Assembly (NCBI RefSeq): GCF_003481985.1
Contig: NZ_QUMD01000040.1
Span: 1-22,312, forward strand
Direction of reading: 5' to 3'
From: Clostridium sp. OF09-36
GTDB lineage: Bacteria > Bacillota > Clostridia > Lachnospirales > Lachnospiraceae
DNA length: 22,312 bases
The notes below the pieces were generated by a model. It was not told where the DNA came from and did no database searches. It was given only the letters and a program-made list of their open reading frames with translations. The translations under genes and the position numbers were made by a program. Below, one piece after another: positions 17,501-22,312 of this stretch (positions within the stretch are counted from its first letter, which is position 1; each line of letters begins with the position of its first letter).

Positions 17501-17728
17501 CGGCACATAGTAAGCTTTATAGCTGCCAAACACGTTATACCGCTTCTCCTGTCCGTTTTTGTTCAGCCAGATTGTGTTCTGCTCGGTGGTGCACATCGTA
17601 CTTGCTATCGCCTTTGCCTCCTGTAACGTCCGGGTAAAATAACTGATGTAAGCAGCCCTGATTCCCCGGATCAGCATTCGCTCCAGATAAGCCTCAAACA
17701 TACCGATTCTAATCATTCCGTTTTTCAT
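14531..17728 (-). CDS. Large SF2 helicase-like ATPase with zinc ribbons and DECH box
   Basis: A 1065-residue protein starting at ATG 17728 with GGAGG eight bases upstream. A poorly characterised N-terminal region of about 240 residues precedes the helicase core: motif Q-like YPQQAAMVNG (249-258), Walker A EGMGTGKT (273-280), motif Ia VMCPGHLLEKW, motif II DECH (559-562), motif III LALTGT (587-592), motif V ETGVDL (864-869) and motif VI QASRRHYR (897-904). Between motifs Ia and II is an insert with several Cys pairs (CX4C, CX2C, CX2C, CX2C at about 397-472), likely two zinc ribbons. The core resembles SNF2-like superfamily 2 enzymes, which translocate on duplex DNA. The C-terminus is acidic and ends with a hydrophobic MANFFSLFDF, which could be a protein-docking tail. 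It is the largest gene in the window and intact. Confidence 0.8.
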   Translation of the reverse strand: MKNGMIRIGMFEAYLERMLIRGIRAAYISYFTRTLQEAKAIASTMCTTEQNTIWLNKNGQEKRYNVFGSYKAYYVPIMRGKERFYHGVILNAAIGNDLFVSKEETAGEELYEILMKKYPLPLLKWWGKPILSYALREGLINAYSNRLHTECVETEYSLQGTDDLKEMQIYDLVTFDYEALKSAIQVLFEQKQIWISKKEQRSINFNSMDEYFRQYGSTLVENLENLLSPESELKGEVDAFTLNSIRLYPQQAAMVNGVTTHLLNGATFSIICEGMGTGKTAQAAAICESYFVQKEMRRSHRALKDIYMDESLVKYRNLVMCPGHLLEKWKGEIERQIPYAKATIITDFSQLLEIRKRGSLRVGKEFYILSKDFAKLSYSLKPVPKKEIAKMAYMKKCRNPDCGVENMPVRKCVSCGGKDFEKGTTKIETIYGMKCPYCGEVLAAYTASGGIGGLTANDFAYKTGRNSNCIWCGESLWMPHVKNIGAKIISPWYRATCYRNRAQKGKTTVWVHKEYARKYYAENETEPISVSERDGVRKYSPASFIKKYMKGHFDIAVFDECHVCKDGDSAQGNAMHCLIKATKKQLALTGTIAGGKAEDLYYLIYRLAPWKMTSKGYRWTDVANFSKQYGKVEQRYEYAGSSSDEELAEKVSARGRSLSSPKTKPGISPTIFTDFLLDCAVFLDLSDMSSYLPDLKEMVVTVPMARDVARDYSILVSRLTAYAKRRESGGFALLSQALQYGLFYPDMPYGNEEIRNPVDGDILIRAAQHDEYRSGEKLLPKEEKLIELIKSELSEGRKSVVFAECSGKNDWNVIHRLRDILEAAGIFAVVVEAESPGALKRENWIRERAKDGVEVFITNPKLIETGVDLCWTEGGKRYNYPTLIFYQLGYSLFTVWQASRRHYRMNQTMECRTYYMAYEGTAQAKVIELIAEKQVATAAIQGKFSVEGISAMAEGVDARVALASSLADQDVKSGNALQKMFDVLHSSDKQAEAYVTMQVYEELLGKEEVERRRKAKEDEMFENLFGQWDEDFMDLQEPENEEPAVVVPQKQPMAGMANFFSLFDF

Positions 17729-17742
17729 CACACTGCCCTCCC

Positions 17743-18831
17743 CTATGCTAACTCTCGGATCGTCCCGAAATTATCAATCACATGCAGCGTGATCTGGTTG
17801 CGTGTTGTGACTAAAACAGAATGAATATCTCCATCATCATTAATCTCCGGAGTTTCGACCTGAACTGGCTTTGCCTGTCCTCTTTGCAGGTGTAAATCGC
17901 CGCGGTCTTCATTTCCGGCCAGGCCCTGTCCGCCTCCCGCAATCGCAGACAGATACAGCAGATCTTTTTTCAGCGGAACAATTGGCTTTCCAAGGCCAAC
18001 CGACTGATATTCGTTGGTCTGCAGAGCTTTTTTAAGCACTGGCACCAATGCACTCGTATTATGAAGCAGAATTGCCTCATCGAATTCCTTCGTTGTAAAG
18101 AGCTCAATCTCACTCTCCAGCGATACGGGAACTTCCATGCGTGTATCTGGGTCTTTGGGAATGTACGGAATATTCTCAAGCGGTGCCCCAGGATTTGTAC
18201 TCATCCACTCCTCGTACTCTTTCCGGTATAGCCCGATCGATGCACGCTTCTGACCAATGAAAACCACCTGTTTGTATTTCGCAAACTCCTCATCGTCAAA
18301 ACGATAGAAGGCCACAGGCTTAAACCTTGCCAGCAGAGACTTTGCAAATTCATCCAGGTTCATTGTGGTAAGGGAAACAACCAAGACAAGATATCCTTTC
18401 GTTTTCATTAACTGGAAGATGCGTTCAACAAAGAGCCTTTCTAGTCTTGTTGATCCATCATCTCCGCCTACGCCATATGGCGGATTGGCAAAACACAATG
18501 TAAATGACCGGTTCGATGCCCGGATCCCGCCAATGAAATCTGCACATACTGGAAATTCAATCTCCTGCTTATACTGCTCAAAGGTTTCCCGATTCAGTTC
18601 CACACCAAATGTATGGACAGAACCGACTTCATCTGCCCTCTCGCACTGACTTAAAAACGCCTTCAGTGCTTCTGCATTACCAAACGATGGTTCCAAAACG
18701 CAGCATTCTCCCTGCAATCGGAACAACCTTCCTATTTTAGTGGCATGCACCGGATCCGTGTAGTAAGCGCCAAGCTTACTGTCATTAAATACCGTTCTTG
18801 AGAACGTATTCTGTTTGATGATTTGCTCCAT
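17743..18831 (-). CDS. N6-adenine-type DNA methyltransferase
   Basis: A 362-residue protein. ATG 18831 is chosen for the GGAGG site eight bases upstream; an in-frame upstream extension to 18945 would run through the structured leader and is rejected. An SAM-binding motif I variant (VLEPSFGNAEAL, residues 45-56), an acidic residue in VELNRE, and the catalytic NPPYG (116-120) are the marks of gamma- or Mod-type N6-adenine methyltransferases. The C-terminal 150 residues lack a recognisable target-recognition domain. No restriction endonuclease gene is nearby. Twelve bases separate it from the helicase, so the two are likely cotranscribed. It may protect the element from restriction or mark it for replication; both are inference. 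Confidence 0.75.
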   Translation of the reverse strand: MEQIIKQNTFSRTVFNDSKLGAYYTDPVHATKIGRLFRLQGECCVLEPSFGNAEALKAFLSQCERADEVGSVHTFGVELNRETFEQYKQEIEFPVCADFIGGIRASNRSFTLCFANPPYGVGGDDGSTRLERLFVERIFQLMKTKGYLVLVVSLTTMNLDEFAKSLLARFKPVAFYRFDDEEFAKYKQVVFIGQKRASIGLYRKEYEEWMSTNPGAPLENIPYIPKDPDTRMEVPVSLESEIELFTTKEFDEAILLHNTSALVPVLKKALQTNEYQSVGLGKPIVPLKKDLLYLSAIAGGGQGLAGNEDRGDLHLQRGQAKPVQVETPEINDDGDIHSVLVTTRNQITLHVIDNFGTIRELA

Positions 18832-18985
18832 CACCGTTTCCTCCTTTTGGAATAGTCTTAAAATAAAAAAAATCCCAGTTATCGCTAACCGGGATTTGAA
18901 TATAAAAAAATAGACTATTCCCTCCAAAGGCCCATATGGGCTCACTCACCGCCAAAAGCGGTATCTTTGAAAAAAATAATCTAAT
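18832..18985 (-). promoter_or_regulatory. Structured 5' leader, candidate transcription attenuator
   Basis: About 150 bases of predicted untranslated RNA between the promoter and the methyltransferase. In order: hairpin ACCGC-TTTTG-GCGGT (18962-18948); palindrome GCCCATATGGGC (about 18941-18930), in which a short frame MGLWRE opens (ATG 18935, stop 18917-18915) with GGTGAG nine bases upstream; GGAATAGTCT (18921-18912); the intrinsic terminator (18897-18862); and AGACTATTCC (18858-18849), exactly complementary to the earlier GGAATAGTCT and adjoining the ribosome binding site. Competing pairings of this kind suggest that ribosome position or a ligand decides whether transcription reads through. 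The RNA class is not recognised. Confidence 0.6.
18862..18897 (-). terminator. Intrinsic terminator inside the methyltransferase leader
   Basis: On the coding strand a 12-pair stem (AAATCCCGGTTA with TAACTGGGATTT, one G-U pair) closes on a GCGA loop of the GNRA type and runs into eight T. This is a textbook Rho-independent terminator placed upstream of the gene it precedes. Confidence 0.8.
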
Positions 18986-18991
18986 GAAATT

Positions 18992-19020
18992 ATTATAACA
19001 AAGCAATTCTAAGATTGCAA
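18992..19020 (-). promoter_or_regulatory. Sigma-A-like promoter for the methyltransferase and downstream operon
   Basis: On the coding strand TTGCAA (19020-19015) and a perfect TATAAT (18997-18992) are separated by 17 bases. Transcription would start near 18985, giving the leader described above. No other promoter as good was seen between here and position 28, so the whole transfer operon may depend on it. Confidence 0.7.
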
Positions 19021-19067
19021 TATCGAAACTGGCAACATACTCGCTGCATATCCTGATGAATTACCAA

Positions 19068-19102
19068 CCCCACTTCAATTTCTTATAAATATGAAGTGAG
19101 GG
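19068..19102. repeat. Inverted repeat in the gap after the acidic gene
   Basis: CCCCACTTCA pairs with TGAAGTGAGGG across an AT-rich 14-base loop, with one bulged base. No T-run follows on the minus strand, so it is at most a weak terminator for the upstream gene. The 174-base gap from 19021 to 19194 shows no other clear feature. Confidence 0.4.
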
Positions 19103-19194
19103 CTTCCGATAATTCTGTCTCTTGGAATATGCCGCACTGGTATTAGAAATTTCAGGCAGCCACCATCCTCTTTTCCTGTCAAAATCGGTTGTGG

Positions 19195-19734
19195 CTATTG
19201 AAAATCTATATGACCCCAGTCAATGCAGCCGTCTACCTGGTTCTCCAGAAGGTAACGTATCAGTTTCACGCAGGTTTCCCGTTGGTCAGCATCAATTTCA
19301 TCACGAACATCCATCAGGTAATCTTCATACCAATCATAAGGATAGATATCCCCATAAGTCTCCCTGTAGTCTTCTTCTGGATCTTCGTCATACACCTCTT
19401 CTGGATTGTGATCAAACGTAACCGCAATCCGTTCAAGCTCATCTATATCTACCTGGTGGTCATAGAGGTAGTAAAGAAATGAATCACTACCGCCCATTCC
19501 ACTATAAGCCCGCGAAAACCATTCGCCTGCAAGTTCCTCCTCATCCGATCCATTTCTGTGCCATCCACTTAAATCACCAACAAACGCTTCCAGCAGCTGC
19601 GCCGGATGCTTAAAACCGGCTTTAAATGTATAATACAGAAGAGCATGATACTGCTCATCTGTAAGCTTTGGGCTTATATCTCTTTCTGCTTTTGTCGCAA
19701 GATCGGACGCTCTCTGTTCTCTTTCTAATATCAT
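19195..19734 (-). CDS. Acidic hypothetical protein
   Basis: A 179-residue strongly acidic protein starting at ATG 19734 with AAGGGAG about eight bases upstream. It has a helical N-terminal region (LTDEQYHALLYYTFKAGF), a middle part rich in Asp, Glu and Tyr (EDPEEDYRETYGDIYPYDWY) and a helical end. No signal peptide, membrane segment or catalytic motif is seen and the family is not recognised. Such acidic small proteins are common on mobile elements, some as DNA mimics, but nothing here proves that role. Confidence 0.65.
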   Translation of the reverse strand: MILEREQRASDLATKAERDISPKLTDEQYHALLYYTFKAGFKHPAQLLEAFVGDLSGWHRNGSDEEELAGEWFSRAYSGMGGSDSFLYYLYDHQVDIDELERIAVTFDHNPEEVYDEDPEEDYRETYGDIYPYDWYEDYLMDVRDEIDADQRETCVKLIRYLLENQVDGCIDWGHIDFQ

Positions 19735-19780
19735 TTTTCGTGTCTCCCTTTAGGCATAATATTTTAAAATGCTGTATTGT

Positions 19781-20071
19781 TTACTCTCTAGGTGTGCCCC
19801 TCCAGTCGATTTTTTGACCGCATCCATGACAATAATTCGCCAGTCTCGCTGCATTTGGTCCCCATCCCAAACGGGTACCACAACTGGAACATGTATACAG
19901 CGTACCTTTTTTTACATCATGCAAGGCTCCAAGTGGATGAGCCTCTATTCCCTTTTTGAGTGCTCTCTTTGCAACTTCCAGCGCTCCGTAAACTTTCTTT
20001 ACTTCATCCTCTGTTCCATTTATTTTAACATTCATTTTCTGTATTACCTGTAATGCCTCATCTTCCATCAT
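19781..20071 (-). CDS. Small zinc-ribbon protein
   Basis: A 96-residue protein starting at ATG 20071 with GGAGGTG eight bases upstream; a longer frame begins at 20125 but has a poorly placed site. The N-terminal half is helical. The C-terminal half holds two Cys pairs (CSSCG and CHGCG) about 20 residues apart, followed by KIDWRG, the usual signature of small rubredoxin-like zinc ribbons found in phages and mobile elements. Its partner is unknown. It lies upstream of the acidic gene in the same direction. Confidence 0.7.
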   Translation of the reverse strand: MMEDEALQVIQKMNVKINGTEDEVKKVYGALEVAKRALKKGIEAHPLGALHDVKKGTLYTCSSCGTRLGWGPNAARLANYCHGCGQKIDWRGTPRE

Positions 20072-20151
20072 CTGACATACACCTCCGTATTTCGTTTTAC
20101 AAAAAGATCCATTCATCCTCCTCACTTTCTCTGTAATATTTTATATAAACA

Positions 20152-20198
20152 GGGAAAGTCTCTCCGTAGACATTCCCCTGATCATATCAATCTCAGGG
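20152..20198. repeat. Two adjacent inverted repeats upstream of the zinc-ribbon gene
   Basis: GGGAAAGTCT (20152-20161) pairs with AGACATTCCC (20168-20177) with one mismatch, and CCCTGA pairs with TCAGGG across 20177-20198. They lie 80-130 bases upstream of the zinc-ribbon start and could be operator or leader structures. The rest of 20126-20310 shows no convincing gene or promoter. Confidence 0.4.
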
Positions 20199-20310
20199 CA
20201 ATGCCCACTCATTTTAAATTATTCTACTCCTGCCACTAATGCCAAAGCCACGCTCCAGACACTTCCTGATCCAAACGATCTGTTTTCGATAACCAATAAT
20301 GTACAATATT

Positions 20311-20444
20311 ATCTTACCATAATTAAAACAACGTCTCAAGATTCCTCCGATATTTGGCCATTACTCTGTACCTTGTATCAACCTGCTATAAGTATGGATA
20401 TGGGTAATTGAATTAAACAGCTTTTTCGTTGAAGAGTTCGTCCA
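20311..20444. repeat. Diverged direct repeat, left copy
   Basis: About 134 bases that recur 620 bases to the right (20931-21069). The shared blocks include ATCTTACCATAAT, GTCTCAAGAT, ACCTTGTATCAACCT, CTATAAGTATGGATATGGGT and TTGAAGA. By eye they agree at roughly four of five positions. This copy abuts the transposase remnant. Confidence 0.7.
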
Positions 20445-20451
20445 GATAAAT

Positions 20452-20823
20452 ATAATTAACAGACGCCGCTGGGAGATCGAAGAAAACTTCCGGATCATAA
20501 AAACAGAATTCGAAGCAAGACCTGTTTTTGTAAGACGGGAAGACAGCATAAAAGCACACTTTCTGACCTGTTACATCAGCCTTCTGGTGTACCGCCTGCT
20601 GGAAAAGAAGCTTGGAGAAGAATTCACTTGCAGCGAAATTTTGAAGGCACTCCGGGAAATGAATATAACTCTGCTGTCCAAAGACAGCGGCTACATTCCT
20701 TCCTACAAACGCACGAAACTAACAGATGCCCTGCACACAGCCTTCGGTTTCCGAACGGATTATGAATTCATCTCGAAGGCAGATATGCGGACAATCATCA
20801 AAGAAACGAAGCAGAAAAAATAG
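20452..20823 (+). pseudogene. 3' remnant of an IS4/IS1634-like DDE transposase
   Basis: About 123 codons of an open frame with no start of its own, ending at TAG 20823. It opens with RRRWEIEENFRIIKTEFEAR, the conserved block around the catalytic Glu of IS4/IS1634-type transposases, then VRREDSIKAHFLTCYISLLV and YRLLEKKLGE, and ends in a basic KETKQKK. Full enzymes of this group are about 450-600 residues, so only the last quarter is present and it cannot act. Homology fades upstream of about 20452, where the direct repeat begins; an in-frame stop lies at 20389-20391. Confidence 0.75.
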
Positions 20824-20859
20824 CACAATTTCAAAAATAGTACATATCAATGCAAAAAC

Positions 20860-20905
20860 GAAAACAGCCACGCCCCTGATAAACACTGGGGCTATGGCTG
20901 TTTTT
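20860..20905. terminator. Strong bidirectional terminator-like hairpin
   Basis: AAAACAGCCA and CGCCCC pair with GGGGC and TGGCTGTTTT around an 11-base loop, followed by T on the plus strand and preceded by A, so it could end transcription both ways. It follows the transposase remnant by 37 bases and is probably its original terminator. Confidence 0.8.
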
Positions 20906-20930
20906 GGCTTTATAAAATGTCAAAGATGGG

Positions 20931-21069
20931 ATCTTACCATAATATAAACAAAGTCTCAAGATTTCCTCCGGTATTTCGTCATTACTCCGCACCTTGTATC
21001 AACCTACTATAAGTATGGATATGGGTAGTGGCATGATACTGCGATTTCTCCATTGAAGAATTCATCCCA
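20931..21069. repeat. Diverged direct repeat, right copy
   Basis: Partner of the repeat at 20311-20444. On the minus strand this copy carries a stop-to-stop frame of about 38 codons entering from the right (containing YWWDEFFNGEIAV and ending in YPYPYL) that is broken in the left copy, so the unit may be the end of a lost gene. Confidence 0.65.
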
Positions 21070-21084
21070 CCAGTACTTAATTTG

Positions 21085-21113
21085 TTGATTTTTGTATTCT
21101 GCTTTAGTATAAT
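21085..21113 (+). promoter_or_regulatory. Sigma-A-like promoter for the MerR/coiled-coil gene
   Basis: TTGATT (21085-21090), a 17-base spacer and a perfect TATAAT (21108-21113). The start codon lies about 70 bases downstream. Confidence 0.65.
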
Positions 21114-21135
21114 AATAATAATTTCACATGTGTTT

Positions 21136-21169
21136 TTACTATTTTTAGTAATAATAACTGTGTTATTAT
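21136..21169 (+). promoter_or_regulatory. Two operator-like dyads before the MerR/coiled-coil gene
   Basis: TTACTA-TTTT-TAGTAA (21136-21151) is followed directly by ATAATAAC-TGT-GTTATTAT (21151-21169), both with perfect arms. They lie between the promoter and the ribosome binding site, which is a good place for autorepression by the DNA-binding product. The site pair could alternatively act as a centromere-like binding site. Confidence 0.5.
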
Positions 21170-21184
21170 GAAAGAGGTGATATT

Positions 21185-22138
21185 TTGGAGTTCATGAAAT
21201 ATAACTTTATGGGTAATAAAGCAGATGAAAATGTTCCTGATCAGGACTTAAGCAACACCACAGGATCGAGTTTTGATGATGTTAAAACTGAAACTGAGGA
21301 GTCTGATACTCAGGATAATTCTTCTTCTGTTTACTCTGACGACACTTCAACTGATACTGAACAAAGTAGTCATAATGGCTCTGTTATAAATGAACAAGGC
21401 GAACATAATGGTCCTATTGTAAGTGATATAGATGGCTTATATACGTATGGCCAGCTAGCCAAATTGTTAAATAAACCAGAGAATAATCTGCGATACTTAA
21501 TCAATACTTTCCGCGATTATATTCATCCTGTTGCCGTTACAACTTCCGCAAATGCTAAACGTGCAAATTTCAAATATTCAGAATCTGATTATGCTACCCT
21601 TAAGCAAATTCTTGCTTATAAAGAAAAGGGAATTCAGAATGCTGAAATCATGAAGCTTTTAGAAAACGGGCCGGCTGATGATAACAACGATAATGAGGAT
21701 GATCAGATTGATATTATAGGAAAGCGAATCCTGGCTTTATATAAGAATAAACTTTCAGAACGTGATCAACAAATTATTAATGAATTTAATTTGGTTAATG
21801 CCAGAAATCAAAAAGCTATAGAAAATCTGCTCCAAAAAGTTAGCGATGTTTATTTAGAGCAAAGGGAGTTTTATGAATCTGCACTCTCCGAGACAAAAAA
21901 ACAGAATGAGATTTTAAAAGGACAAAATGACAAGCTGCAAAAACAGTTAACTGATGCACAAAATATTATATCGTCTTCAAAAGAAGCATATGAACTCAAC
22001 AACCAAGTTATCAGCGATGCTCAAGAAATCATATTGAAACAATCCGAATATATCGAAAAATTAAAGGATGAGCTTTCACATGATGGTGAACAAACTTCAG
22101 AAAAGAAAGGGTTTTTTTCAAGATTATTTGGACTTTAA
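21185..22138 (+). CDS. MerR-type HTH protein with long coiled coil (RacA-like architecture)
   Basis: A 317-residue protein. TTG 21185 is preferred as start because GAGGTG lies five bases upstream; ATG 21194 is the alternative. Residues 1-80 are an acidic Ser/Thr/Asp-rich linker. Residues 84-160 form a MerR-like winged helix (LYTYGQLAKLLNKPENNLRY, then NFKYSESDYATLKQILAYKE). Residues 180-300 are a long coiled coil rich in Gln and Lys. The end, EKKGFFSRLFGL, is a short amphipathic tail. The same layout, DNA-binding head, coiled coil and membrane-touching tail, occurs in RacA and in MerR-like plasmid proteins of Firmicutes, pointing to DNA anchoring or segregation, as inference. It is AT-rich, divergent from the transfer operon and an independent unit with its own promoter and terminator. 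Confidence 0.7.
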   Translation: MEFMKYNFMGNKADENVPDQDLSNTTGSSFDDVKTETEESDTQDNSSSVYSDDTSTDTEQSSHNGSVINEQGEHNGPIVSDIDGLYTYGQLAKLLNKPENNLRYLINTFRDYIHPVAVTTSANAKRANFKYSESDYATLKQILAYKEKGIQNAEIMKLLENGPADDNNDNEDDQIDIIGKRILALYKNKLSERDQQIINEFNLVNARNQKAIENLLQKVSDVYLEQREFYESALSETKKQNEILKGQNDKLQKQLTDAQNIISSSKEAYELNNQVISDAQEIILKQSEYIEKLKDELSHDGEQTSEKKGFFSRLFGL

Positions 22139-22175
22139 TTTGATACCATCTTACAAATTTATATCCTATACCTAG

Positions 22176-22210
22176 AAAAGCAATCATACTTAATGATTGC
22201 TTTTTCTTTT
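22176..22210 (+). terminator. Intrinsic terminator of the MerR/coiled-coil gene
   Basis: AAAAGCAATCA pairs with TGATTGCTTTTT around a seven-base loop, followed by CTTTT. It lies 37 bases after the stop codon. From 22211 to the window end the sequence is AT-rich with no gene recognised. Confidence 0.8.
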
Positions 22211-22312
22211 ATTTACTTGATTACCCCACTCTCCTACTCTCATCTTAATTTTCTATTATTCTTTAATTCCAGTTCAAATCTCTTTAAATTACACAGATAT
22301 ATGTTTGCTATT

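Noticed and set aside
18831..18945. In-frame N-terminal extension of the methyltransferase
   Set aside because: It would be translated from the leader hairpins and terminator, is rich in Phe and Ile from the T-tracts, and has no ribosome binding site; ATG 18831 has GGAGG.
19021..19194. Possible gene end or insertion-sequence end downstream of the acidic gene
   Set aside because: Only a short in-frame continuation after the stop and one bulged hairpin; no transposase signature.
20147..20212. Minus-strand 22-codon frame starting MSGHCPEID
   Set aside because: Lies over the inverted repeats, has no well-placed ribosome binding site and no recognisable product.

Overview
The window looks like part of a large conjugative element (an integrative and conjugative element or a conjugative plasmid) from a Gram-positive anaerobe of the class Clostridia, most likely Lachnospiraceae. 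The grounds are moderate GC, strong GGAGG ribosome binding sites, the protein style, and a PrgI/VirB4/VirB6-type secretion gene set. No database search was possible, so the taxonomic call is inference.

From about 20,070 down to 28 nearly everything is on the minus strand, closely packed, often overlapping or translationally coupled. In order of transcription: (1) a small zinc-ribbon protein and an acidic hypothetical protein; (2) a sigma-A-like promoter (18992-19020) and a structured leader with an intrinsic terminator (18832-18985), which looks like an attenuator; (3) a DNA-processing module of an N6-adenine-type methyltransferase, a large SF2 helicase with zinc ribbons and a DECH box, a small conserved protein and a probable sliding-clamp-fold (DnaN-like) protein; (4) a type IV secretion module of two VirB2-like membrane proteins, a PrgI/VirB3-like protein, a membrane-anchored accessory protein, a VirB4 ATPase and a long VirB6-like channel protein; (5) a module resembling Tad/Flp pilus assembly: a MinD/CpaE-like ATPase, a receiver-like protein, an ATPase-transmembrane-SAF (CpaB-like) fusion, a small membrane protein and a protein with two S1-like OB folds.

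Four genes in modules 4 and 5 contain a reading-frame break where homology-like sequence continues in another frame (about 10,822, 8,987, 2,444 and 1,018-1,025). At least two lie in homopolymers. They may be sequencing or assembly indels, decay of the element, or less likely recoding. Each is annotated as one interrupted gene.

The right end (20,126-22,312) is different. It is AT-richer and holds the 3' remnant of an IS4/IS1634-like transposase, a diverged direct repeat of about 135 bp on either side of it, a bidirectional terminator, and a plus-strand gene for a MerR-type DNA-binding protein with a long coiled coil (RacA-like architecture). That gene has its own promoter, two operator-like dyads and a terminator.

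No relaxase, VirD4-type coupling protein, VirB11/CpaF ATPase, cell-wall hydrolase, integrase, rRNA, tRNA or CRISPR array was seen. If the element is complete, the missing conjugation genes should lie to the left of position 1.
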